Below, piece by piece: positions 10,199 through 21,200 of a stretch of DNA of 64,000 nucleotides. This DNA is from Gymnothorax reevesii (lineage: Eukaryota > Chordata > Actinopteri > Anguilliformes > Muraenidae), in assembly GCA_029721435.1 (NCBI GenBank), contig CM056581.1, positions 69,116,712 to 69,180,711 on the forward strand. Reading direction: 5' to 3'. The notes under the pieces were generated by a model. That model was given only the letters and a program-made list of their open reading frames with translations, had not been told where the DNA came from and made no database searches. The translations under genes and the position numbers were made by a program. Within the stretch, counting starts at the first letter, position 1; every line of letters starts with the position of its first letter.

Positions 10199-11945
10199 AT
10201 TTCCTCGGTGCGCTTTGATTGAATAATTGCTGACTACAGCACAGAAAAGTGAATGTCACTAAGAGGAGAAACTCACGCATAGGACGTAAGCCTTGGCGTC
10301 TCTTAACTTCGTCCAAAACATCAAAGTTCAAGGTTTTCAAGTTGTCAAATCCTAACTTTGTGGATGCCTACCACGTATGCTGGATTTTTAAAATGAGAAC
10401 TTCGATTTTAAATTTAATTTCCGCAACTGGAATCGTTCGTGGTCCTTTTGAGTGATGTGATAATTTTTGTCCTGCCCTGAAATCGCTCGTTCACATACCT
10501 CTGAAGGCTACTTCTCGCAAAACTTCTGCAGAATCGGAGCACATTTGAAATCATTAACGACTGCAGCATGCCTTCTTTTATCCCACCCGTTGATGGAGTC
10601 ATTGTTGGTGGCTATTTTACCGAGATGAAAAGCACTATAGATGTTCAAGTCGACAGCATCATTTTGGGGCCTTTACAGCCATGTGAACGCCAAGGGACAT
10701 GCTAGAAATAACTTGTTCGCATACACCAAACGGACACCAGCCTGCTTGCAATTTACCAGCTGCAATTTAGCAAAGGCAAGCGTCTAACCAGAAAGGGAAT
10801 TTGGAATTGTAGGTCAAATTTTCGATGTATAATAAATGCATGCAGCTATGTTATGAAATTTTATTACTTTTATCCTTGCAAGTATCCCCCTCCTCCAGAA
10901 AAAGAATAGCCGCCTCCAAATTAACCAACCCAAAGGTTTATAACTTGAAAATCTGCAAGGTTTTTTTTTTGAATAATAATAATAAAAGGTTTAATATGGC
11001 TCTTTACGTGTTATACACTCTAACACTAGAGAATCCTTAGAATGTGTAGAAACTGCTTTTAAATGTGAATAGCTCGGAAAAGTGTCACATGGAGTTCATT
11101 TTACCACATTTTTGTTATTTAATGACATTCTTTTGTTATTCAATGAGAATCTCCAAGGCAATTTATAGACTGTAGGGCTGTCTCAAAAACCATTTCAGTG
11201 TTTCCACCTATACATGTGTGATCTTATGAATAGACTTACTGTATCACATATGGACAAACTAAATTGCTGTTTGGGACCTGTTCCCTCTTGTTCCTCTAGA
11301 AAAATATATAAAATGTTCTTCAATGTAATAACAAGTCTGACTGGGATTTAGAAATATTCATCAGTGGGGGACGCATTAATTTTAAAACGACGATTAAGAT
11401 TGTACAAATGTAATAAGTCTAATCTAAATCGCTGTTTTAAAATCGATGCATCCCACACTGATGAATATTTCTAAATTCCAGTCAGACTTGGTATTATATT
11501 AGAAAAAATATACAATATGTTTATCAGAGGAACTAGAGGGAACAGGTCTCAAACAGTGATTTACAGCACCCTCCATAATCATTAGCACCCCTCCTAAATA
11601 TGTGTTAAAAGCCTTCCAATAAATTCAATTTTTATTGCAGAAGCATACTTTCACACTGAAAATTGGAGAAAAATGTAACCTTCATCTCAAGTGAATTTTA
11701 AGGGGGGAAAAAATCCCTGACTAAGAAATAATTATTTTTCGTAAAATCACCTGTCCCACAATTATTGGCATCCCTAACAATTCCTGGGAATTAAATGTAA
11801 TTGAAGTATTTCTGTCATTTCTACGGTAGTTTACGAAGTTGATCACAGTATCTAGGAACATTTAATTAGTAATTCATCACTACCTGTTTCCCTGGGGTAT
11901 AAATATGACGTGACAGAGAGGCCATTTCTCCTATCCACTCTTCAA

Positions 11946-12959
11946 CATGGGAAAGCTAAAGGAACACACATACAAGTAAGGCAGATGTGTGTCGACCTTC
12001 ACAAGTCAGGCAATGGCTACAAGAAAATAGCCACTCACCTGCAACTGACCACATCTACTGTCAGAGGAATCATTAAGAAATTTAAAACAACTGGAATAGT
12101 GGTAAACAAGCCTGGACGAGGACGCAATGTTATTTTGCCACCACACACAGTGAGGAAGATGGTAAGAGAAATAAAAAGTTCTCCAAAGCTCACTGTTAAA
12201 GAATTGCAACAAGTAGTAGCATCTTGGGGTCACAAAGTCTCCAAAACAACCATCAGGCGCTATCTACATGCCAACAAGCTGTTTGGGAAGCATGCACAGA
12301 AAAAACCTTTTCTCACTTACAATCATAAACGCAAACATCTGGAGTTCGCTAAGCGGTACTAGGACTTCAGCTGGGACCGTGTGCTTTGGTCAGATGAGAC
12401 CAAGATAGAGCTTTTTGGCAGCAAACACTCTAAGTGGGTCTGGCGGAACACATAAGATGAGTAGGCAGAAAAGCACCTCATGCCCACTGTGAAATATGGG
12501 GGAGGATCGGTGATGCTGCGGGCCTGTTTCTCTTTCAAAGGCCTTGGGAACCTTATTAGGGTGCATGGCATCATGAACGCTTTGAAATACCAGGACATTT
12601 TAAATCAAAATTTGGTTGCCTCTGCCCGAAAGCTGAAGATGGGTCGTCACTGGGTCTTTCAGAAAGATAATGACCCTAAACATGTGGCCAAATCTACACA
12701 GAAATGGTTCACCAGTCACAGAATCAAGCTCCTCCCATGGCCGTCTCAGTCCCCAGACCTCAACCCCATTGAAAACCTGTGGAGTGAGCTGAAGAGGAGA
12801 GTGCAGAGGAGAGGACCCAGGTCGCTGGATGATTTAGAGAGATTGTGCAAAGAGGAATGGTCGAAGATCCCTCTTTCTGTATTCTCCCATCTTGTGAAAC
12901 ATTTTAGGAGAAGATTAGGTGCTGTTTTGTTGGCAAAAGGGGGTTGTACAAAGTATTAA
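11946..12959 (+). pseudogene. Tc1-like transposase, near-complete with few stops
   Basis: DD34E transposase. The HTH region reads VRQMCVDLHKSGNGYKKIAT and STVRGIIKKF. A GRPR-like spacer (NKPGRGRN) is followed by a second HTH (TVKELQQVVASWG). Catalytic motifs are present: [12 protein letters not shown] (first Asp), FQKDNDPKHVAKST (second Asp), [11 protein letters not shown] (Glu). The tail ends KGGCTKY with a TAA stop. Lesions: the ATG at 11947 is one base out of frame with the following protein, there is a TAG at 12360, and stops lie in the 12450-12470 segment (NT*DE*). The catalytic triad is unchanged, so this copy is younger than the other Tc1 remnants. Confidence 0.9.
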
Positions 12960-13045
12960 CATCAGGGATGCTAATAATTGTGGCACACATGATTTGATTT
13001 TAAAGAATTATTTCTTAATGTGGGATTTTTCTCCCACTGATTCAG

Positions 13046-13102
13046 TTTTTTTCTAAATAATATAGGACCACTCATTGTGGTCCTATATTATTTAGAAAAA
13101 AA
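13046..13102. repeat. perfect 26-bp hairpin with 5-nt loop inside the Tc1 3' region
   Basis: The left arm (13046-13071) ends AATATAGGACCAC, the loop is TCATT (13072-13076), and the right arm (13077-13102) begins GTGGTCCTATATT. The arms match over all 26 bases. It lies between the transposase stop and the right inverted repeat. Confidence 0.95.
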
Positions 13103-13439
13103 TTGAATTTATTAGAAGCTAAAGAACACATCTTAACCAGGGGTGCCAATAATTATTGAGGGCACTGTAGTTTTCCATATGTGATACAGTAAGTTTATTC
13201 ATAAGATCATACATGAACAGGTGAAACACTGAAATGCTTCTGGACAGCACTACAGTCTATAAAATTCCCTTTGAGAATCTCATTGAATAACAAATGTGGT
13301 AAAATGAACTGCATGGGACACTTTTCCGAACTGTTAACATTTAAAAGAAGCTTCTACACCTCCTAAGGATTCTCTAGTATTAGAGTGTATAACAAGTAAA
13401 GAGCCATATTAAATCTTTTATTATTACTAAAAAGGAAAA

Positions 13440-13612
13440 AAAATAAAAATAAAAATAAGATGTGTTTGTGAAACACTGATGCCTCCGCGGGCCATGTTAA
13501 AGTTTTTGTAACCAAGAGTCATGCTCCAAGGTCAAGGTCAAAAGTCATGACCCCATCTGAGACGGACAGGTAAAAAACTATATGCCCCTGAAACTTCGTT
13601 TACGGGGGCATA
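13440..13612 (+). repeat. hairpin-terminated repeat inserted in the right palindrome arm
   Basis: GCCTCCGCGGGCCATGTTAA, AAGGTCAAGGTCAAAAGTCA and GAGACGGACAGG precede a terminal hairpin: TATGCCCCTGAAACTTCGTT with TACGGGGGCATAAAAG. It is absent from the same place in the left arm (around 10960), so it is an insertion, apparently at an A/T-rich target. Confidence 0.7.
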
Positions 13613-13714
13613 AAAGACCCTTGCGGATTTTCAAGTTACAAAGCTCTGGGTTGGCTATTTTTCCTCTTTTTTTCTGGGGGGGGGATACTTACAAGGATAA
13701 AAGTTATGCATTAT

Positions 13715-14085
13715 GCAGAATTCTTGGTGTGTCCACCCTGGATTTTCTCCCTGCTAGAGTACCCACCCCGGAATTCCAGAGTCTCGGAAGGGGGGACAGT
13801 ATACAGATTTTTTTGTGATGAACATTCACTGACCTTCACTAAAAGTTGATTATTTGGCTGGGGTGTGGGGCACTTGCTCTTCCCAAAATCGTGGTATCCC
13901 TGGGGTATTGCCTGTGCATCTTGGCCACGACCTCTTAACGATCTTGCAAATTCCCCTTCCCCAAAATAATTCTAATCCCATACAAGTAAACATTTGTGTA
14001 GTTTAGTTCTGGTCAGTAATGTAATATAGCTTTTCAGCTGTGGGATCCCCTTTCAAAGATTTCTGGATCCACCTGTACCAACACA
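13715..14085. other. unidentified insertion in the right palindrome arm
   Basis: The left arm has no counterpart to this stretch (left arm around 10860). No ORF, inverted end or known motif was recognised. Confidence 0.5.
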
Positions 14086-15046
14086 AAGTATAATGAATCA
14101 TAAATTTCAAAACATAGCGGCATGCATTTATTATACATCGAAAATTTAACCTACAATTCTAAATTCCCTTTCTTGTCGGACACTTGCCCTTGTTAAATTG
14201 CAACTGTATTTTTAAATTCCAAACATTTTTTATGAGAACAGTTATTTCTAGCATGTTCCTTGGAGTTCACATGGCTATAAAGGCCCCAAAAAGATGCTGT
14301 CGACTTGAACATCTATAATGCATTTCATCTCGGTCAAATAGCCACGAACAATGCCTCCATCAACAAGTGGGACAAACGAAGGCAGGCTGCAGTCGATTCC
14401 AGTTGCGGAAATCAAATTTAAAATCGACTTCTCATATAAAAATCCACTGCAAGTTTGATTTATGTGGTAGGCATCCACAAAGATTGGATTTGACAACTTA
14501 AAAACCTTGAACTTTGATGTCTTGGACGATGTTTAGAGATGCCAAGGCTTACGTCCAATGCGTGTTTCTCCTCTTATTGATATTCACGTCTTTGTGCCGT
14601 AGTCAGCAATTATTCAATCAAAGCGCACCGAGGAAATTCACTCTCGGAAATTAAGTCATCGTGCATCAAGTTAATCAGTTTCACGTGCATTACGGTGGAT
14701 TTCCCCACTAATGACACGGAAATCGATTATGACACAGGAATTATCAGGCTTGTCTTTACTGAGGGATTAAAAGCAATGGAACTGCATAAAAACGTTTCAA
14801 ATGGTCTTATTTCATTAAAACAATTTAAACGATCATGAAATACATGCGTTGTTTCTAATCCCTGAGTAAAGAGAAGCACGGGAAGTCCGGAGTCATAATC
14901 GCTTTCCAATGTTACTTGTGATGAGGCGGACTACGGTGAATAAGCCTACACAATGCGTAAGACCTAAACCGAATATACCAGTTCATTAAAATCACGAGGT
15001 TTGCATTTTAATGAGGTCCTTTTCAGCTGTGAACGAGTGCTTACCA

Positions 15047-15762
15047 CACAAGGCAACGTGATCATGAGTCCCCTGCCCATAATATACGCTTCTTTACGCG
15101 ATTGGTCAGATAAACGCTGCTTTAAATATTGCAGCTGCGCAGAATTGTGGGGTAGCGTTATCTTTCTTTACGGAAGGGATGGTTCAGTGTACCCTATGCT
15201 AAAGGTGGTAAATTAGGAAGCACTACTGAGACACCTTTCCTTAACATTTATCATGGCTGCTACGAAATTATTTCTAGTGATGGCCAAATGAAGCTTTCTG
15301 AAACATTGAAGTTTGGATCAAAAAAGGGTTCATTACTCGAAGCTTTTCAACACACTCCTCTTTGGAGGCATATCGTGGCCAGAAGTATGAAGAGCAGCTT
15401 AAATCTACAAATTGAAATTAACTGCTTCATTATGGTTGCCCACTCTACACTAGTTGAGTTGACAGCGTCCTTTTAACATCATGTGACTACTCCGCCTGAT
15501 ATTGGGTTATAGTTATGGTGCTTGGGGTGAAAAATATTATGTTTATTTGATTAATAAATAATTTTGGTGAATGAACTTTCCTTGTTTAAACATGTGCCAT
15601 GGCGTGGTCTCTCTTTGCTTGCGACTTCGATATTTATAAACATCATAGATTAAAAAAAAGTACAACACAATCTTATAATAGCCTTGGAGTATGCTGGGGC
15701 TGTGAGGCCTCAGCCTCCACATGCTTATGTAATTAATTAACAGGTGAACAGGTAGGTATATG
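15047..15762. other. gap region with a hAT-end-like fragment
   Basis: Bases 15285-15370 (GGCCAAATGAAGCTTTCTGA, GGTTCATTACTCGAAGCTTT) resemble 25275-25365 and 26440-26510, a family whose ends carry GAAGCTTC-type palindromes. No gene was seen in the remainder. Confidence 0.5.
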
Positions 15763-17571
15763 CAGTGACGTGCAGTCGGAGGTTAGTTTGGCGAGCAGGG
15801 TTGGGAGTTTGGTAGACGGACGTGCTGGATGGCTATTGACTTGCTGAGAGGGTTTGGAGGGCCTGAAAAATGGAGTGGGAAGTAGAGGAAGGAGGGAAAA
15901 AGAAAAGAAAAAAGAATCAGAAAAAGGAGAGGAAGAGGTTTATTTAGTTGCTATGAACTTAGTTAGACCCAGTTATAAAACAAATCATGTATTTAGTGAT
16001 AGGCATTTTTTAGGACAATTTATTAAAAAAAAAAAAGAAGTGGGGGATGTAAAGTCAGTGAGGGTTTGCAGGAGTGGACTGATAATTATTGAATGTAAAT
16101 CTAAGCGACAAGGGGATAAGGCATTGAAAATTGTAGAATTTGATTTATCCGAAGTATCGTGTTTTAGTATGCGGAATCAGCCTACAGTGAAGGGAGTAAT
16201 TAGTGGAGTTCTTCATTCGGTGAAAGCTGAGGCATGTGTTTGCGGCGCTAGGAGATTAAAAAGCCACCGTGACGGGGAAGAAACGGATAGCTTGTCAATT
16301 TTATTAGAATTTGAAAAAGAGCTACCAGAAAGGGTATTGATGGATTATGTCAGCTATAGAGTGAGGGTATATGAACGAACTCCATTAAGGTGCTTTTGGT
16401 GCCAAGACTATGGGCATGTGGCTGCGGTTTGTAGGAAAAGGGTGTTTCGTTGTAGACGATGCGAGAAAGACGGATGTAATGAAGATGACTGTGAACTGCC
16501 GAAAGAAAGAGCTTGTCTTCATTGTGTAGCCAATAGGAGGCACTTTGCCTCCAAAACTTTCACACCCGATTACGCCACTCCCAATTAGAAGGGTGGGAGA
16601 CCCAATTAATGATGATACCCAAACTCCCCACGAGCAGGGTGTTCAAATGAATGAACATAGAGGTTAAGCACAAAGATTTCCACAATTTTATTGTATACAA
16701 TCAATAATGGCAAAGGATAAAAATCTATTACAAATTCAATAGTAGGGATTAAATAACACCGCCGTAATAAAATTGCCACGCACTTGTTTGATAGGCTCAC
16801 CAATGACTCAGTCTAGGACAATAAATTCCTTTAACAATTGTAACCTTGCGTATACCCAGGGTGTATTACTGCTATGAGGACACATCCAAATTCAGTCCAC
16901 TCAAAGTAAACCAAAAAGAAAAAAAATAAAAACAACCCCAAAAAAATAAATCAAATTTCAAAATGACTTTGAACCCTCCTTGAATAGTGTCAGCCAATCT
17001 ACTAATTAGCAGCCACACCACCTACCAAGACCATAAGGACCCTAATGACAATAGAAACAAGGCACAAACAAATTCAAGACACTCGAAACGCAACACGGCA
17101 CACGTGATTCAATCAAGTACTGCTACACATCACAATCGGTCGATACCCCAACCAACTTGGATCGCCGATAACACAGTACTACTACAACGGCAACAAAGGT
17201 TGCTTGAAGAGAGATTAACCTATTCGCCACGTCAGAAGGGGGCCTTTAAGACAAGGCAGAGAACAGCCTATCTAACTAGATATTATACCAGCTTGGCTGA
17301 CACCCAGTCCAAGAAGGGAGCAGAGCGAGAAAGAAAAATACAATCCCAGAAGTTACACACACTACAAAAGTCCCCAGGCCAGATAGTACACCAAGGGTAT
17401 TGACAGCGGATGTGAACCGGCCTACTCCACCGTATTCAAGATGCCAATAATTAACGTCAGCTGATAACATTCATATCCATTGTAACACACGCTTAATATT
17501 ACAAGGTTTCAAAGTCAGCGCCTGAATTAGTTTCCCCAGGCAACTACCGCCTCTAAACACGGACACCCGAG

Positions 17572-17850
17572 CAATTTAAAGAAATAGCCAACACTAGTTA
17601 ATAGATATAGGATAAACCATGTTAGCCCCGTAGGAGAATTTAAAGAAACTGCAATATCGATCACTGCTGCTTAAGTTCGAGTTAAACAGCATTAACACTA
17701 CCACAGAGGAGTTTAAAAAGACTACAGTTATCTGCATTCCTCGAATTCAAGTAAGCAGCATTAGCGCAGAATTTAAAGAGACTAGAAGATTCAGTACCGC
17801 TCAACCCCAGCAAGCAGCGTTCGCACAAAATAATTTAAAAAAAACTATCC
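17572..17850 (+). repeat. about 65-bp tandem repeat within the LTR
   Basis: The anchor GAATTTAAAGAAACT-like recurs near 17573, 17636, 17707, 17769 and 17830, and AGCAGCATTAGC-like blocks recur in three of the units. Units are strongly diverged. Such arrays in LTR U3 regions are often regulatory, but that is inference. Confidence 0.7.
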
Positions 17851-18244
17851 TTGAGCTCCAAGAGCATACACTCACACACACCCAATTCAATCAGCAAAAC
17901 AACAATGGCCTATTATAAAACGCAGGTGGGAAAACAGTGGCCTCACGCCGTAGTTGCACAGTCCTTTTTACCAGGTGAATTTCATGCACTTCACATCAGA
18001 CAAGCCGCGTGGTCTGCACAGCATAACATTCTTGTTCTGAAACTAACCGGGACGCCGGCCAAACAAAAGGAAAAGGAGCGCACAGGTGTATTCTTAATCA
18101 TGCGTCCCTTCTTCTTCTTCTTCTTCTTTCCTTTTTTTTGGCGGTTGACAAACCAACTTAAGGTGTATTACCGCCACCATCTAGACTGGAGTGTGGATCG
18201 AGATTATGCAGGGAAAAAAAAAAAAAAAAAAAAAAACAAAAACC

Positions 18245-21200
18245 CTAGATTCTCTTATACAAACCAGTTTCTTTTAGAAATGTAATGATGTCCGAGAATG
18301 TCTTGCATGCGGTTTTCCCCAACAGACCCATTAGTGAAAAATCATGGTGTTCTTTCCTCTTTAGTGACTGAAACAGATGCTTTCTTTCATGACTGTATTT
18401 TCTACACTGAAGCAGCACATGAACGACAGTTTCTAACTGTTCACAGTGAATACATTTCCCGGTTGGGTGCTTCCCTATTCTGTATAAATTTTGATTAAGC
18501 CCTGTGTGGCCAATTCTCAAGCGAGTTATAATATTTTCCTCCCTTCTTTTCCAGCCCACCATCCTACTAGCACCAACTTGTCTTTGGATGTTATACAGAT
18601 GCCTTCCAGTATCACAATCGTCCCAATACTCCTGCCATACAGATTGCGCATACTTCCTGATAAAGGCTTTGGCTTCAGATTTACTTAATGGGACTTGCAT
18701 GTCTATCTGCTTTATTCGAAGTGTTTGTTTAGCAAGAATGTCCACCTGCTCATTACCCTCCACACCAACATGAGCAGGAACCCAAAGGAAGCGTGTTGAT
18801 ACACCCTTACTTTCCATACTATACATTACGTTGAATATTTCATTGATTATATCTGCTCTTACCAGTGATTTGCCATATTGTATGCTCTGAAGTGCAGAAT
18901 AACTGTCAGAAGCAATAACCGTGTATTTAATTTCCTTTTCTTCTATCCACTGTAAAGCCAATAATATTGCCACTAGTTCAGCGGTATAAACTGATATATG
19001 GTCTGATAACCTTTTCTTTATGCATGTTTCACTCACTGGGATATATACTGCAGCACCTACACACCCTGTACCTGGGTCCTTGGAGCCATCTGTAAATATA
19101 AAAACTGCACCTGGAAAATGTTGTTCAAAATATTCCTGGACTATATACCAAACTGGAATATGCTCCGATTTCTCCTTCAATACTTGTTGAATATTCAGGT
19201 CAATAATAGGCAAAGGGAATAACCAGGGAGGAATGGGGGAGATTGCAACTGTGGGGCTGTACTGTAGTTGTTTTAGTCCCAAGTTCTCTGCCTTTGCATC
19301 ACAAATCCAGCCGAAATTCATGAAATTGGACTTGTTATATTCCCAACAGTCGTCTAACACACTCTTGACAGGATGTGTAGCATATTGCCCCTGGAGATTA
19401 ACCCAGTATGCTAGCATTAACTTGATCCTTCTGATCCTTAAAGGCATTTCCCCCATTTCAACCTGCATAGCTGATACTGGAGATGTTCTAAAAGACCCAC
19501 TACAAATCCTCAGGGCCTGAGCCTGCAATACTTCTAACTTCTTCAGGTTGGTTTCTGCTGCTGACATGTAGGCTATGCAACCATAGTCCAAAGCAGATCT
19601 CATAAGAGCCCAGTATATGTTCTGTAAAGATGCTCTGCTTGCTCCCCACTCCTGCCCTGACAAACACCGAAGAATATTAATCACCTTTTTACATTTGCTC
19701 TTGACTTTATCCAAATGAACATTCCATGTGAGTTTTTCATCAAACCATACACCAAGGAATCTAATAGCTTTTACTTGCTCAAGAGGTTGTTCATATAATT
19801 TTAAAGAAATGGGAATGATTTTATGTCGTTTTGAAAAACAAATCACCTGTGTTTTTGCAACAGATAGTTTGAATCCCCATTTATTTGCCCATTTTTCCAC
19901 AACCAATACTGCCTCTTGCATTTTCTTATTGGCATACGATACATTACGGTTTCTTATCCACAAGGCCCCATCATCCGCATACAGAGATTTCCCTAGATTT
20001 TGTTCAACCTGTAAAAATATATCGTTAATCATTATGTTGAACAACAAAGGGCTGCATACACTACCTTGCGGAGTACCATTTTCCACCGTATATATACTAG
20101 AATATTCGACACCAACTTTAACCTGGATTTTCCTCTCAAACAAAAAATTTAACACCCAATTATATATTCTTCCTCCAATTCTTAAAGACTTTAGTTTGAT
20201 TAGTAGCCCTTCCTTCCAGAGCATGTCATATGCCTTTTCAACATCAAAAAAGACTGCTATGACGACTTCCTTGTTGGTCTGTGCTTTCCTGATGTCTGTC
20301 TCTAAGCACACAACTGAATCCAACGTATTTTGACCCTTACGGAAACCACTCTGATAAGGAGACAAAAGATCTCTGCTTTCTAGAGAATATGTTAGTCTTT
20401 CTGTGACCATTCGCTCCAAGATTTTGCATAAATGGGATGTTAGTGCAATAGGTCTATAACTAGATGGATCTGAAGCGTCTTTCCCAGGTTTTAAAACAGG
20501 CACTATAATTGCTTGTTTCCATACGTCAGGAAGCCGGCCAGTATCCCAAACTAGATTAAATAGTCTTAATACTATGCCCAGTGTGTCGTCAGTCATATGC
20601 TCCAACATTTTGTAGCATACTCCATCTTTCCCAGGGGTGGTCTGACGAGCATTCATTATTGCCCTTCTTAACTCAAACATTGTGAAGTCCAAATCTAATG
20701 GGTCTTCTGACACCTCCACTTTCTCCAACAGTGTGGGGTACTCCATTAAAATTCTATTTCTACCCTGCCTGGCCTCATCCGCAAGATTGTCTGAACTGTG
20801 TATTTTAAAAAATGTTTGGGCCAGAAGTTCTGCCTTTTCTAAATTACTGAGAGCCACTCTGTCCCCACTGTTCAGCACTGGTAATTCATAATTTCGTCTG
20901 ATACCCCCCATTCTTCTGATCATACCCCAGACATCTGACAGCTGTATTTCTCTTCCAATGCTATTACAATACTCCCTCCAAAAGGTACGTTTTTGTGTTC
21001 TTATAGCTTTCCTAACTACTGCCTGTGCCCGTTTATACTGGATTAGAGAATCCTGAGAGTGCAATGTTTTAAGTTTCCTGAAGGCTTTATTTCTGGCTTT
21101 AATTACTTCGCTACATTTACTATTCCACCAAGGTACACTCTTGGTACATCTAGCGCCTGTACTCTTAGGGATTGTTTCCTCAGCGGCCTGAATAATTACA

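Larger units (their letters stand above)
11574..13167 (+). mobile_element. Tc1-like element (CAGCACCCTC..GAGGGCACTG ends)
   Basis: Inserted at TA (11572-11573 and 13168-13169) within the central region of the palindrome. Its inverted ends are CAGCACCCTCCATAATCATT with AGCACCCCT, and AATAATTATTGAGGGCACTG. It is full length (about 1.6 kb). Removing it restores a continuous palindrome, which proves it arrived later. Confidence 0.93.
9686..15046. repeat. giant imperfect palindrome (foldback), arms about 1.7 kb
   Basis: The left arm runs from about 9686 to the centre near 11405. The right arm runs from the centre to 11571 and resumes at 13170-15046. Matching anchors include GGAAGCACTCGTTCACAG (left) against CTGTGAACGAGTGCTTACC (right), AAGGACCTCATTAAAATGCA against TGCATTTTAATGAGGTCCTT, TTCGATGTATAATAAATGCA against TGCATTTATTATACATCGAA, and the 11285-11400 block against 11425-11560. 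Almost no spacer remains at the centre. Later insertions interrupt it: Tc1 at 11574-13167, a hairpin-ended repeat at about 13440-13612, and unknown sequence at about 13715-14085. The arms are diverged by many substitutions. It could be a foldback-type transposon or an old inverted duplication. Confidence 0.88.

Noticed and set aside
9929..14909. Open frame conserved in both palindrome arms as a possible protein gene
   Set aside because: The right-arm copy is truncated, no family is recognised, and DNA-level arm similarity explains the conservation.
16987..17403. 138-codon open frame as a possible gene
   Set aside because: It lies inside the putative solo LTR, has a biased Thr/Gln/Arg composition, and has no recognisable domain.
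19728..20333. 201-codon open frame on the plus strand
   Set aside because: Antisense shadow of the intact LINE ORF2.
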